Shown: one piece after another, positions 1-8,811 of the stretch
Numbering within the stretch: position 1 is the first letter of the stretch
Layout: each line of letters starts with the position of its first letter
Assembly: GCA_017882245.1 (NCBI GenBank)
Contig: JADGPV010000013.1
Location: 1-18,226, forward strand
From: Bacteroidales bacterium
GTDB taxonomy: Bacteria > Bacteroidota > Bacteroidia > Bacteroidales > VadinHA17
Direction of reading: 5' to 3'
DNA length: 18,226 bases
Translations under genes and position numbers: made by a program
The notes under the pieces: generated by a model
Database searches by the model: none
Told to the model about the DNA's origin: nothing
The model's input: the letters and a program-made list of their open reading frames with translations, nothing else

Positions 1-2
1 GA

Positions 3-1253
3 CGCTGGCTATGGATAATTATCCTGATCACTATGCTTTTATTCATTACGTACAGGTTTTTGAAACAGCGCAAACTGGCAGCCGCAACCACCGATAATTC
101 AATCATCAATTTTGACAGTGAAATTCCTGAAAACAAATATGAATTCAATGGTATGCCATCATTGCAGACAGTATTCAAAAGGGTTTCCCTGTCCGAGAGA
201 ATTCCACCCATGCTCTTTTATTCTCCAGTTGCCATCAGGTGGTTGTTGCTTGGAATAAAATACCGGAGCCTCCTTCTGCCTACAGTATCTAATCCTTATG
301 TGGAAGCAGGGGGTTTATGGGGTGAGTCAAAGAGCCGGCTCATGGATCAGATTGGAATTGAACAAAGAGAATGGATTGCCCCGTATATCACCCTTGTCAT
401 CAGTGACAAGTACGACAATAATGAAATGGCAGCTATCATTTTAGAAGCCATGAAGGGCTGCTCTCTCTCTTTCCCGGTGGTTGTCAAGCCTGATATAGGA
501 TGGCAGGGCTATGGCGTAAGATCAGTTCAAAATGAGGATGATCTCAGGAAATTCATTGCACTGTATCCTGTAAACACACATCTCATCATACAACAACTTC
601 TTCCCTGGGAAGGCGAAGCAGGTGTGTTCTATTCAAGGCTCCCGGGTGAAGAGCAGGGGAAGGTCATTTCCCTTACGCTTCGTTATTATCCCCATGTTAT
701 AGGAGATGGTATAAGCACTGTGAGGCAGCTTATAAACAATGATGACCGCTCCCGGTTCAAGAACCGTTTTTACCATGGCAAAGAACCGCTGCATGAAGGC
801 CTGAGTGAACAAAAGCTTGAGGCCGTACCTGAGAAAGGTGAAATCTGCAGACTGGCATTCATTGGAAGTATAAGGGTTGGAGGATTGTATCGCGATGCAT
901 CACCATCTATTACAGACCTGCTCAACAGTCGCTTTGATGCAATCGGAAAGAGCATGCCCGAGTTTTATTTCGGAAGATTTGACATAAAATTCAGGTCTCT
1001 TGAAACGCTCATGAAAGGCGAAGACTTCCGGATCTTTGAAATCAACGGCGCCGGGGCTGAAGCTATTCATGTATGGGATGCCTCTACCCCGATACGTAAA
1101 ATGTACAGCGAGCTCTTCCGTTTCCAGTCGCTCATGTTCGAGATCAGTGACCGTAACCGGAAAAGGGGATTTATGCCAATGCCATTTAGGGAGTTTTATA
1201 AACTCACAAAAAGTTACAATCAGCTTATCAGCTCTTACCCGCCCTCTGAGTGA
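3..1253 (+). CDS. ATP-grasp ligase-like protein with N-terminal membrane segment (5' partial)
   Basis: The reading frame is open to the left edge. An ATG at 33 is available, but the codons before it are strongly hydrophobic and merge with the residues after it into one membrane helix followed by a positive K-Q-R-K stretch, so the real start is probably outside the window. Numbering from that ATG, the ATP-grasp signs are the lysine-containing strand VVVKPD (about 149-154), a glycine-rich loop GWQGYG (156-161), a GDG-x-S-T-V motif (224-230) like that of the CphA/GshF/RimK-type ATP-grasp enzymes, RFD near 315, and the metal-binding E-I-N-G (336-339). Such proteins join a carboxylate to an amine through an acylphosphate. 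The substrate cannot be read from the sequence. The catalytic part probably faces the cytoplasm, tethered to the inner membrane. It lies 60 nt upstream of the M3 peptidase on the same strand. The fold call is firm and the function is open. Confidence 0.75.
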   Translation, partial: RWLWIIILITMLLFITYRFLKQRKLAAATTDNSIINFDSEIPENKYEFNGMPSLQTVFKRVSLSERIPPMLFYSPVAIRWLLLGIKYRSLLLPTVSNPYVEAGGLWGESKSRLMDQIGIEQREWIAPYITLVISDKYDNNEMAAIILEAMKGCSLSFPVVVKPDIGWQGYGVRSVQNEDDLRKFIALYPVNTHLIIQQLLPWEGEAGVFYSRLPGEEQGKVISLTLRYYPHVIGDGISTVRQLINNDDRSRFKNRFYHGKEPLHEGLSEQKLEAVPEKGEICRLAFIGSIRVGGLYRDASPSITDLLNSRFDAIGKSMPEFYFGRFDIKFRSLETLMKGEDFRIFEINGAGAEAIHVWDASTPIRKMYSELFRFQSLMFEISDRNRKRGFMPMPFREFYKLTKSYNQLISSYPPSE

Positions 1254-1313
1254 TGAGAGCCATGTCAGTCAGCTAAATAATCTTACTTTTACGGGATAAT
1301 TCAGTTCACTGTC

Positions 1314-3368
1314 ATGTCAGTTAAAGGTATAACCGAAAATCCCCTACTGGGCAAATGGAACACCTTATATTCCATAGCTCCGTTCAGTGAAGTCAAGCCT
1401 GAACATTTCAAGCCGGCAATTGAGCATGCCATCGGGGTTGCACGTGAAGAGATTGATGCAATTGTTTCGAACAATGCTGAACCTGACTTTATAAATACAA
1501 TTGAGGCTCTTGAGAAGACCGGTGAGTTGCTGAATCGCATCACACCTGTGCTGTTCAACCTCAACAGTGCAGACACCACCCCGGGATTGCAGGTTGCAGC
1601 ACAGGAGGTTTCGCCACTTCTCACCAACTTTGCCAATGACATTACGCTGAACACTGAACTCTTCAAAAAGATTCAGGCTGTATATAACAAGAGAGTTGTC
1701 CTGGGCTTGAATGCTGAAGAGTACATACTTTTGGATCGCAAGTACAAAGGATTTGTACGGGGCGGCGCTGCTCTCACGGATGAAGATAAGGCGAAGTTCA
1801 GGGCAATTACCGTCGAGATGTCTGCTCTTTCACTTAAGTTCGAAGAGAATGTCTTGGCTGAGACCAACGACTTTGAGCTGCTTCTTACTTCATCTGATGA
1901 TATTGCGGGTCTCCCTGAAGGCGTACGTGAGGCTGCAACCTCCTTGGCACGTGGGAAGGGAAAAGAAGGGTGGCTCTTTACTCTCCATTCGCCAAGTTAT
2001 GTTCCCTTTATGCAATACGCAGACCGGCGTGACCTGCGGGAAAAGATGTTCAGGGCTTATGCTGTGAGAGCTTTCCGCGGCAATGAGCATGACAACAGGG
2101 CGATTACAGTCCGCCTGGCCGGCCTGCGGGCAGAGGTTGCCCGCCTACTGGGTTATCGGGACTACGCTTCATATGCTCTTGAGGATCGCATGGCCTCTAC
2201 CCCTGAACAGGTTAACAGCTTCCTCGATGATTTGCTGAAAGCCTCAACCCCGGCAGGCATACACGATCTTAAGGAAATCGAAAAATTTGCCAGTGCTCTG
2301 GGACTCCAGGGAAAGGTAGAGCGCTGGGACTGGGCTTATTACTCCGAGAAGCTGAGGATGAAGCTTTATAATATTGATGATGAAGCCCTCAGACCGTATA
2401 TGCCACTGGAGAAAGTGAAAGAGGCGGTGCTGGAACTGGCTACAACCCTTTATGGCCTTACATTTGAAGAAAACAAAGAGATACCTGTATACAACACGGA
2501 AGTGACTGCTTATGAAGTACATGACGGAGATAAAGGTATCACCGCTATACTGATGCTTGATTTTCACCCGCGCCAGGGCAAGGGCGGCGGGGCATGGATG
2601 ACAGGCTTCCGTGAACAGCGCAAAGAGAACGGTGAGAGGGTCATACCTGTGATATCACTGGTGATGAACTTCACCAGACCAACGCCAACAAGGCCCTCAC
2701 TTCTTTCGCACAGTGAGATGAACACCTTCCTGCACGAATTCGGTCATGCCATGCACGGCATGTTGTCTGATTGCACATATGAGAGTCTGGCCGGCACAAA
2801 TGTAAAGCGTGATTTTGTTGAACTACCATCGCAGATAATGGAGAACTGGGCATGGGAGAAAGAGTGGCTTGACACCTGGGCAAAGCATTACCAGACAGGT
2901 GAAAAGATACCTGATTACATCCTTATTAAACTGAAAGATTCACTTACGTATAATGAAGGTTATTCATGCATGAGGCAGCTGAGCTTCGGTTTGCTTGATA
3001 TGGCGTGGCACACTCTCACCGGGACTTATGACGGTGACATAGTGACCTTTGAAAGGTCAGCCATGGCTTCTTCCGAGCTACTGCCATCTGCCGACGGGGC
3101 ATGCATGAGCGTATCTTTTGCTCACCTCTTCTCAGGAGGCTATGCAGCAGGCTATTACGGATACAAATGGGCCGAGGTGCTTGACGCGGATGCCTTCAGC
3201 CTCTTCAAAGAGAAAGGCATTTTTGACCATGAGACAGCCATGTCATTTCGTCGTAACATACTTGAAAAGGGTGGCAGCAGGGAGCCTGATGAGCTATTCA
3301 AAGCTTTCCGTGGCCGTAAGCCTTCCATCAATGCCCTTATAGAAAGAAGCGGTTTCAACAAGACATAA
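1314..3368 (+). CDS. dcp: M3-family zinc metallopeptidase, peptidyl-dipeptidase Dcp type
   Basis: This is a full-length 684-residue protein, close to the roughly 680 residues of enterobacterial Dcp and OpdA. The zinc site is H474-E-F-G-H478, with the third ligand E503 in the DFVELPSQ stretch. The residues just before it (SLAGTN..RDFVE) resemble Dcp more than oligopeptidase A. The late H604-x5-Y610 and G-Y-Y-x-Y (613-617) motif is the M3 substrate-binding element. The N-terminal part (PFSEVKPEHFKPAI, about 23-36) matches the usual M3 start, which supports the ATG at 1314. No signal peptide is present, so a cytoplasmic enzyme is expected, removing C-terminal dipeptides from short peptides. It would suit the final breakdown of imported peptides, but it is transcribed towards the SusD operon and separated from it by a hairpin, so a link with the salvage genes is only proximity. 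Oligopeptidase A specificity is the main alternative. Confidence 0.93.
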   Translation: MSVKGITENPLLGKWNTLYSIAPFSEVKPEHFKPAIEHAIGVAREEIDAIVSNNAEPDFINTIEALEKTGELLNRITPVLFNLNSADTTPGLQVAAQEVSPLLTNFANDITLNTELFKKIQAVYNKRVVLGLNAEEYILLDRKYKGFVRGGAALTDEDKAKFRAITVEMSALSLKFEENVLAETNDFELLLTSSDDIAGLPEGVREAATSLARGKGKEGWLFTLHSPSYVPFMQYADRRDLREKMFRAYAVRAFRGNEHDNRAITVRLAGLRAEVARLLGYRDYASYALEDRMASTPEQVNSFLDDLLKASTPAGIHDLKEIEKFASALGLQGKVERWDWAYYSEKLRMKLYNIDDEALRPYMPLEKVKEAVLELATTLYGLTFEENKEIPVYNTEVTAYEVHDGDKGITAILMLDFHPRQGKGGGAWMTGFREQRKENGERVIPVISLVMNFTRPTPTRPSLLSHSEMNTFLHEFGHAMHGMLSDCTYESLAGTNVKRDFVELPSQIMENWAWEKEWLDTWAKHYQTGEKIPDYILIKLKDSLTYNEGYSCMRQLSFGLLDMAWHTLTGTYDGDIVTFERSAMASSELLPSADGACMSVSFAHLFSGGYAAGYYGYKWAEVLDADAFSLFKEKGIFDHETAMSFRRNILEKGGSREPDELFKAFRGRKPSINALIERSGFNKT

Positions 3369-3402
3369 AAAAGGTAGAGACACCCAAGTTGGGTGCCTCT
3401 AC
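3367..3402 (-). terminator. Intrinsic terminator at the end of the SusD operon
   Basis: An inverted repeat lies between the convergent M3 peptidase and susD. Arm GTAGAG (3374-3379) pairs with CTCTAC (3397-3402), and arm CACCCA (3381-3386) pairs with TGGGTG (3390-3395), with one mismatch (3380/3396) and a three-base loop. Read on the minus strand, the stem is followed by a run of six T (plus-strand A at 3367-3372), the classic arrangement for stopping transcripts coming from susD. No T-run follows it on the plus strand, so it should terminate the peptidase transcript less well. It overlaps the peptidase stop codon. Confidence 0.8.
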
Positions 3403-3447
3403 GCTAATCTACCAAAATTCAACCCTATACAGGGTCCCAGTATTCTA

Positions 3448-5295
3448 TTACCAGCCAAACGTTTGAGTCAATGTAAAACCTTTATCTGCATACGTTGCCA
3501 TCTGAAGACGGCCGACAGGAGCCAAATAAACCCGGTCAGTAAAAGCATCACGGTTAGAAACATTCTCAGGAATGTAGTACCCGATCATATCGGCAGCATT
3601 GGTGCCATTATATGTAACAATGGTACCGTCTGCTTTCTTGACCTTCAGCTTACCGACTTTTGAAGGAACTAACCATTCAGTGTATTCAGTCTGGAAGTTA
3701 ATCCATAAACCCAGCAGCAGATCAGGATTGGTAGCGCCATTCATATAATTAATTTTCTTCCAGCGTTTAATGTCAAGGAGACGGGAGGGTTCGAACACAA
3801 ACTCCATTCTGCGTTCGCGGCGTATTTCCCATATCAGTGCAGGAACATCCGGGTCACGGTCAGGATCATCAGGAAGACTGGCCAGAGTCATGGCAGTAGT
3901 CTTTATGACTCCTTTTGCTGTGGCAACTGCATCTAATGGACGACTACGAATTGCATTAATGGATGCATCTATATCTGCCTGAGCTACAGCCGGACCACCC
4001 ATCGTAGCTAATTCTGCTTTTGCCTCAATCCAGTTCAGAACAACTTCTGCCAGGCGTATTACCGGAGCATCATTCGTATTGGTGTTTGAGCCATATATTG
4101 CAGGATAGGGTCCCGGGTAATAGGTTGGACCCACCCTGTCAATAAACTTATCGGCATAAAGCAGGGTGGCAGACTCCTTCTTCGGGGCATCCCAGAATGT
4201 AGCTTCAAAACGGGAGTCACGTGTGGCAACCATATTCTTTATGTCCAGCTGGTCAGCATTTGCAACCGTAGATAATTTATATGGTTGACCGTCATTGCAT
4301 ATAAATGACTTTGCGAGCCATAAATTCGGTGCGGGACCCTGGCTTTCAGTGGTATTGGAATAAGAAGCGACATGGTGTGTAACACCAATGGCTGCATCAT
4401 ACGTCCTATACATGATCACCTCTTTGTTACCTGAAAGATTTTCTGATCCGAATAATGCCCGGAAGTTGCTGGTAAATGAATATAAGTTGGATTTCATCAC
4501 CAGATCAGCTGCGCTTGCAGCCAGGTCAAGGTATTTCTTGGCTTTTTCCTCATTATTTAACTGGTATTTTTGCCATGTGCCTTCAAACAACATGAGTCTT
4601 GAAATAAAGGCAGCAGCAATATACCTGTTCAGGTACTGGACATTGCCGTCAGATAAACGCATATTATCCAAAGCATAGGTGAAATCATCATATACCTTAT
4701 CCATAACAAGAGTTCTGTCGTCCCTGTCTTTATACATCAAATCAAAGTCAGTATCCAGAAGGACCTTGTCATAATAAGGCACATTACCGAAGGTACTTAC
4801 AAGCCGGCTGTACTCATAACCTCTGAAGAAGCGGGCCACTGCACTCCAGTGGTTATAGGCCTCATCAGTGATATATACACCCTTCATAGCATCTATTCTC
4901 TCAAGGAATAAATTTGACTTTCTTACCCATGAGAAGTTCCAGGTAGGACCAGCATAGTCAACTAACCATCCGGAAGCTGAACCGTCGCCTATCTCAGCGT
5001 ATGAAACTCTGTTTTCAGGAGCTGCAGATTCAAAATTAATCTGCTTCCCTGAAGAAGTGAAGTCGTCTGCAAAATAATAGCCTCTGAGTGACGCATAGCT
5101 GACACCCCATGTTGAATTATAACCTACGAAGTAGTTACCGTAAAATCCATTCGCAAACAAACGAAGGTTATTTTCAGATGTCCAGTAGGTTTGGTCATTC
5201 ATAGTAGTCAGCGATGGTCTGTCCAGGAAATTTTCACAACCTGTGATAAGAAGCCCAGCTGCTACAAGTGTTATGATAGTCAATATCTTTTTCAT
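3448..5295 (-). CDS. SusD/RagB-family surface lipoprotein
   Basis: This is a 615-residue SusD-type substrate-binding lipoprotein that caps the SusC channel on the outer face of the outer membrane. The signal is a K-K start, a hydrophobic stretch and the lipobox I-T-G-C, with the lipidated cysteine at residue 20; the acidic residues after it (C-E-N-F-L-D) suit surface export. The mature start ENFLDRP and the following TYW..ENNLRLFANGFY region are typical of the family. Further signatures are AEVVLNWIEAKAE in the C-terminal half and the R-R-E-R-R-M-E-F..EPSRLLDIKRWK block near the end. It follows susC by only 12 nt and is the last gene before the terminator. A GAGGAA sits 2 nt before the ATG, closer than an ideal Shine-Dalgarno. 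Its ligand cannot be deduced from sequence. The neighbours, an NlpC/P60 endopeptidase and a dipeptide epimerase with no polysaccharide lyase or typical polysaccharide-utilisation hydrolase alongside, suggest peptides or muropeptides rather than a glycan. Confidence 0.95.
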   Translation of the reverse strand: MKKILTIITLVAAGLLITGCENFLDRPSLTTMNDQTYWTSENNLRLFANGFYGNYFVGYNSTWGVSYASLRGYYFADDFTSSGKQINFESAAPENRVSYAEIGDGSASGWLVDYAGPTWNFSWVRKSNLFLERIDAMKGVYITDEAYNHWSAVARFFRGYEYSRLVSTFGNVPYYDKVLLDTDFDLMYKDRDDRTLVMDKVYDDFTYALDNMRLSDGNVQYLNRYIAAAFISRLMLFEGTWQKYQLNNEEKAKKYLDLAASAADLVMKSNLYSFTSNFRALFGSENLSGNKEVIMYRTYDAAIGVTHHVASYSNTTESQGPAPNLWLAKSFICNDGQPYKLSTVANADQLDIKNMVATRDSRFEATFWDAPKKESATLLYADKFIDRVGPTYYPGPYPAIYGSNTNTNDAPVIRLAEVVLNWIEAKAELATMGGPAVAQADIDASINAIRSRPLDAVATAKGVIKTTAMTLASLPDDPDRDPDVPALIWEIRRERRMEFVFEPSRLLDIKRWKKINYMNGATNPDLLLGLWINFQTEYTEWLVPSKVGKLKVKKADGTIVTYNGTNAADMIGYYIPENVSNRDAFTDRVYLAPVGRLQMATYADKGFTLTQTFGW

Positions 5296-5307
5296 AGTTC
5301 CTCGATT

Positions 5308-8300
5308 TTAGAAGCTTAATTGAACACCGAATGATGCACTCTTGTAGGTTGGTACGCCTACCCCGGAGCGACCCAGGTTATAGTTTGAGTCATTCCACAT
5401 GGAATAGCCCTCAATTTCCTCAGGATCAATCGGTATAGTGCCAAGATGGTCAAATGTGAAGAAGTTCTCCAAAGCCGCATATACGCGGAACTTGGTTACA
5501 TGCACTTTCTCTGTCCATCTGGCTGGAAAAGTGTATCCCAACGTAATGTTTTTTATTCTGAGATATGCCATATTCAGCAGATACCTTGTCTGAACATTCA
5601 TGTTCAAGGTAGTACTGCTTCCAGCCTGATCATAGGGGCGCGGATAGAATGCGTCAGTTCTGTCTTCCCTCCAGAAATCACCGGCGAAAGCCTGTGGCAT
5701 GGCACCGTTTGCTGAATAATATCCGGGGATAGCCAGGAAGCCGTCTCCCCAGACCTGGCGCTTGCCCACACCCTGCAAAAATGCAGATAAATCAATTCCC
5801 TTAAAAAACATGTCAGCGCGGAAACCGTACATATAACGGGGAGTTCTATTTCCGATAATTTTTAAATCACCGTAGTCAGGTTTTCCATCTGCAGCTCTAA
5901 GCAGCCGGTTGCCGGGATCAATTACACCGTCACCATTCAAGTCTACAAACTTAACGTCACCCGGACCGAACAAGAAGTTGCCTGCCTGTAATCTTCCCTG
6001 AGTTGCCCGATAAGGGTTGGATTGTAAATTAACTGTGTAATTATCTGTGGACATGCCGGTAACTAACTTACCCTCACTGTCATATAAGAAATCCCCCTTC
6101 TGGAATAGCCGGTCAGTTACATAGCCCCATATTTCGCCATAGGTTTTGCCGACATAGTAGTTATCAATACTTAATGTTGTTCCGTATTCGGTAACTTTCG
6201 TAACAGCATCTGATAGCGACGCAACCAGATTGAAACCAAAACCGTTTGTAAACTGATGGCGGTAAGTAGCCTCTATTTCGAAACCTTTGGTTCTCAGTGA
6301 ACCAAAGTTACTTTGAGGGGCTGTGACTCCGAAAGTTGCCGTGAATCCCTCCTGAGGTACAATCATATTCTTGGTATCACGCTGAAACCAGTCAAAGGTA
6401 AGTCCCAGATCGCCATCAAAAAAACTTGCGTCAAATCCCAGATCAAGAGTAACAATATCCTGCCAGGTAACGGAAGCCGAAACAGCACCAGGAGTACTAA
6501 ACTGGTATAGTTTAGCGCCCGAGACCAGCCATGAGTTTTGCGATCCTGTCATGGTGGGAACATACAGGGAGCCCGGTACAGTCTGGTCACCGATCATTCC
6601 CCATGATCCACGCACTTTTAAGGAGCTGAGCATAGGTTTTGTCCATTCCATAAATGGTTCTTCGTGTATACGCCAACCAGCTGAAAATGAAGGAAACCAG
6701 CGCCATTGCAGATTGGTCGGGAATTTTGAGGACCCGTCATACCTGAGGTTTGCCTCTAACAAATACTTATCTTTAAGATTGTAGTTTATGCGTCCGAAGA
6801 AGCCTAACTGGGATTCCCAGTACTCTCCGCCACTGGTCGTTTGAGTACCGTAGGCCAGGTCAAACTGAGGATTTTCATAATCAACCAGCTGAGTTGTCTG
6901 TGACCAGTTGTAGGCATTTTTCCATGACACCATGTTCATTCCAAGCATATAATTGAGCATGCCAAAGTTGCCAAGGTCAGTCATATAGGTTGTTTTCAGG
7001 TTGACTGTATTCCATTTGTCATTTTTAGAATACCTGTAAACATGGTCCGGGTTGGCGCCAACAGCTGTATATGTGTAGTTGCTCAATTGGAAGGCCGGCA
7101 TTGCTCCAGGAGCAGAGGATGAAACTTCAGTTCCTGTAGAATCCACATAAATTCTGTTCCCGTCAGCATCATTCTTAACAATGGCGCTCGACCAGCTGTC
7201 GCGCATCGTGAAACGTGTTCCCGGCCGCTTGGTTATATATTCCTGGTTGGAGTGAGTAAAATCAAGGTTGATTGCCCAGTCTTTTAAAGGTTTAATTTCA
7301 ATACCCCCGGAAAGACTCATGTAATTCGTTCCCTGGGTAGCAGTATTCGCTGCTGCCATTTCTGATGCAGGGCTTCTGATAGGATCACCGTCTTCTGTGG
7401 TCATAGGATATGTTTCTGCCCAGCGGTAAAGGTACAGCCATGGGTCTGCAGTAGTGGAGTTTGTGGCATAAGCATATCTCTTATCCCTCTGGGAATACAT
7501 GGCACTCGCAGTAACTCTGAGAAATTTACTGACGTCTGTTCCTAAATGAACTGTAGCGTTATAACGTTTAAAATCATCAATTTTGGCAGGTTTGTTTATA
7601 CCTGTCTGATCTAGATATCCCAAACTTATATTGTAGTCTGTGTTGCCCGTTTTACCATTTACGGCCAGGTTATGGTTCTGCGTCGGAGCCCATTCCCGTA
7701 TCATATAATCGTAAGGGTCATACATTCTCAGACCGATCTTCCGGTTGTTTACATCGTTGTACCAGTCACGTCCGTACAGCATAGGATCATTTGGTTTCAC
7801 AATGCCAGCCCAATCCTTCTGCCAATCCAGCGCCTTTTGATAACCTTCACGCGTAACATACCAGAATGCTCCGGCAACCGTACCGCCAGTCCGTTCAACA
7901 GCGAGCAAGGCATATTCAAAGGCATCAATTCCTGCCATCTCCATCTTTTTGGAAATGTTCTGAAATGACCAGTTTCCGGAATAGTCTACATTCACACTTT
8001 CTGTTTTGGCTCCTTTTTTGGTTGTTATCAGGATAACTCCGAAAGCTGCCTTCGCTCCATAAATGGAAGAGGAGGCTGCATCCTTCAATACAGAAATCGA
8101 TTCTATATCATTCGGATTTAACAGCTGTATTGAAGGAATTTCAACGTTATCCACTAATATCAGAGGAGCTGATCCGCCCTGCAGTGAGCCTAACTGACCG
8201 CGAATCTTCATTATCGGGTCTGATCCTAATTCACCGCTTGGAACGACAACACTGAGGCCGGGAGTGCTTCCCTGAAGTCCGCGGCCAACATCTGCGATCG

Positions 8301-8703
8301 GCCTTGCCTCTAATGTCTTTGCATCAACCGACGATACGGCACCAGTGAGGTTGGCTTTCCTCTGTGTTCCGTAGCCCACCACAACGACTTCATCAATAAG
8401 CGTAACATCGAGGCTGAGATTAACATCAATCCTGTTTGATGAGCCGACTGTTACTTCTTTGGGAGTATACCCTACAAACGTAAACTGCAGGATCTGACCT
8501 TGTTGAACATTTATGGAGTAAGAACCACCCGGACCAGAAAGGACTCCGGTAGTTGTGTTCTTAATGACCACATTCACGCCAGGCAACGTTTCATTGGTAC
8601 TGGCGTCTGTCACAATGCCTGTCACTGTCTTGGGTTGCGCAAAAATGCTTTGCGTAAGTAAAAGCCCCAAAACCGTGAACAACACAAATAGTTTTGTTTT
8701 CAT
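5308..8703 (-). CDS. SusC/RagA-family TonB-linked outer-membrane transporter
   Basis: This 1131-residue TonB-dependent channel imports the ligand held by the SusD lipoprotein encoded just downstream. A Sec signal peptide ends after S-I-F-A (residue 22). A carboxypeptidase-regulatory-like beta domain (about 25-100) follows, then the TonB-box region DEVVVVGYG (104-112), the plug (about 115-235, including LILVDNVEIP and the SISVLKDAASSSIYG block) and the barrel. A family-typical GDVKFVDLNGDGVID segment lies in the C-terminal third, and the chain ends in an aromatic residue (QLSF), the usual barrel-folding signal. There is no extra N-terminal STN domain and no sigma/anti-sigma pair nearby, so trans-envelope signalling through an ECF system is not indicated. 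The 108-nt gap upstream (8704-8811), after the epimerase gene, holds no convincing promoter or terminator, so I read susC as part of the same transcript, though an internal start is possible. Confidence 0.96.
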   Translation of the reverse strand: MKTKLFVLFTVLGLLLTQSIFAQPKTVTGIVTDASTNETLPGVNVVIKNTTTGVLSGPGGSYSINVQQGQILQFTFVGYTPKEVTVGSSNRIDVNLSLDVTLIDEVVVVGYGTQRKANLTGAVSSVDAKTLEARPIADVGRGLQGSTPGLSVVVPSGELGSDPIMKIRGQLGSLQGGSAPLILVDNVEIPSIQLLNPNDIESISVLKDAASSSIYGAKAAFGVILITTKKGAKTESVNVDYSGNWSFQNISKKMEMAGIDAFEYALLAVERTGGTVAGAFWYVTREGYQKALDWQKDWAGIVKPNDPMLYGRDWYNDVNNRKIGLRMYDPYDYMIREWAPTQNHNLAVNGKTGNTDYNISLGYLDQTGINKPAKIDDFKRYNATVHLGTDVSKFLRVTASAMYSQRDKRYAYATNSTTADPWLYLYRWAETYPMTTEDGDPIRSPASEMAAANTATQGTNYMSLSGGIEIKPLKDWAINLDFTHSNQEYITKRPGTRFTMRDSWSSAIVKNDADGNRIYVDSTGTEVSSSAPGAMPAFQLSNYTYTAVGANPDHVYRYSKNDKWNTVNLKTTYMTDLGNFGMLNYMLGMNMVSWKNAYNWSQTTQLVDYENPQFDLAYGTQTTSGGEYWESQLGFFGRINYNLKDKYLLEANLRYDGSSKFPTNLQWRWFPSFSAGWRIHEEPFMEWTKPMLSSLKVRGSWGMIGDQTVPGSLYVPTMTGSQNSWLVSGAKLYQFSTPGAVSASVTWQDIVTLDLGFDASFFDGDLGLTFDWFQRDTKNMIVPQEGFTATFGVTAPQSNFGSLRTKGFEIEATYRHQFTNGFGFNLVASLSDAVTKVTEYGTTLSIDNYYVGKTYGEIWGYVTDRLFQKGDFLYDSEGKLVTGMSTDNYTVNLQSNPYRATQGRLQAGNFLFGPGDVKFVDLNGDGVIDPGNRLLRAADGKPDYGDLKIIGNRTPRYMYGFRADMFFKGIDLSAFLQGVGKRQVWGDGFLAIPGYYSANGAMPQAFAGDFWREDRTDAFYPRPYDQAGSSTTLNMNVQTRYLLNMAYLRIKNITLGYTFPARWTEKVHVTKFRVYAALENFFTFDHLGTIPIDPEEIEGYSMWNDSNYNLGRSGVGVPTYKSASFGVQLSF

Positions 8704-8811
8704 GTGATTTGATTTAGGGTTAAATAGATTGGTTAGGTTATTTATTATTTATGGAGAATTCAGTATTTCTATCTTAAAAGCAAGTTACAGGTTTTCTCAT
8801 GAGGTTGTATT

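Noticed and set aside
1284..1291. Possible promoter box (TACTTTTA) before the M3 peptidase
   Set aside because: It deviates from TAnnTTTG and there is no TTTG-like element about 20 nt upstream, so it is too weak to call.
1036..1299. 87-codon plus-strand frame overlapping the end of the ATP-grasp gene
   Set aside because: Most of it lies within a conserved coding region in another frame; it has no domain signs and no separate start signals.
1301..1666. 121-codon antisense frame over the start of the M3 peptidase
   Set aside because: Its translation is low-complexity, serine/alanine-rich and motif-free, as expected for a shadow of the strongly conserved sense gene.
7672..7968. 98-codon plus-strand frame inside susC
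   Set aside because: Antisense to the plug/barrel coding sequence, with no recognisable protein features; similar antisense frames elsewhere in susC and susD were dismissed for the same reason.
8704..8811. Searched for a promoter, terminator or attenuator between the epimerase and susC
   Set aside because: There is a short CTCATGAG palindrome and AT-rich sequence, but no stem with a T-run and no proper -33/-7 pair.
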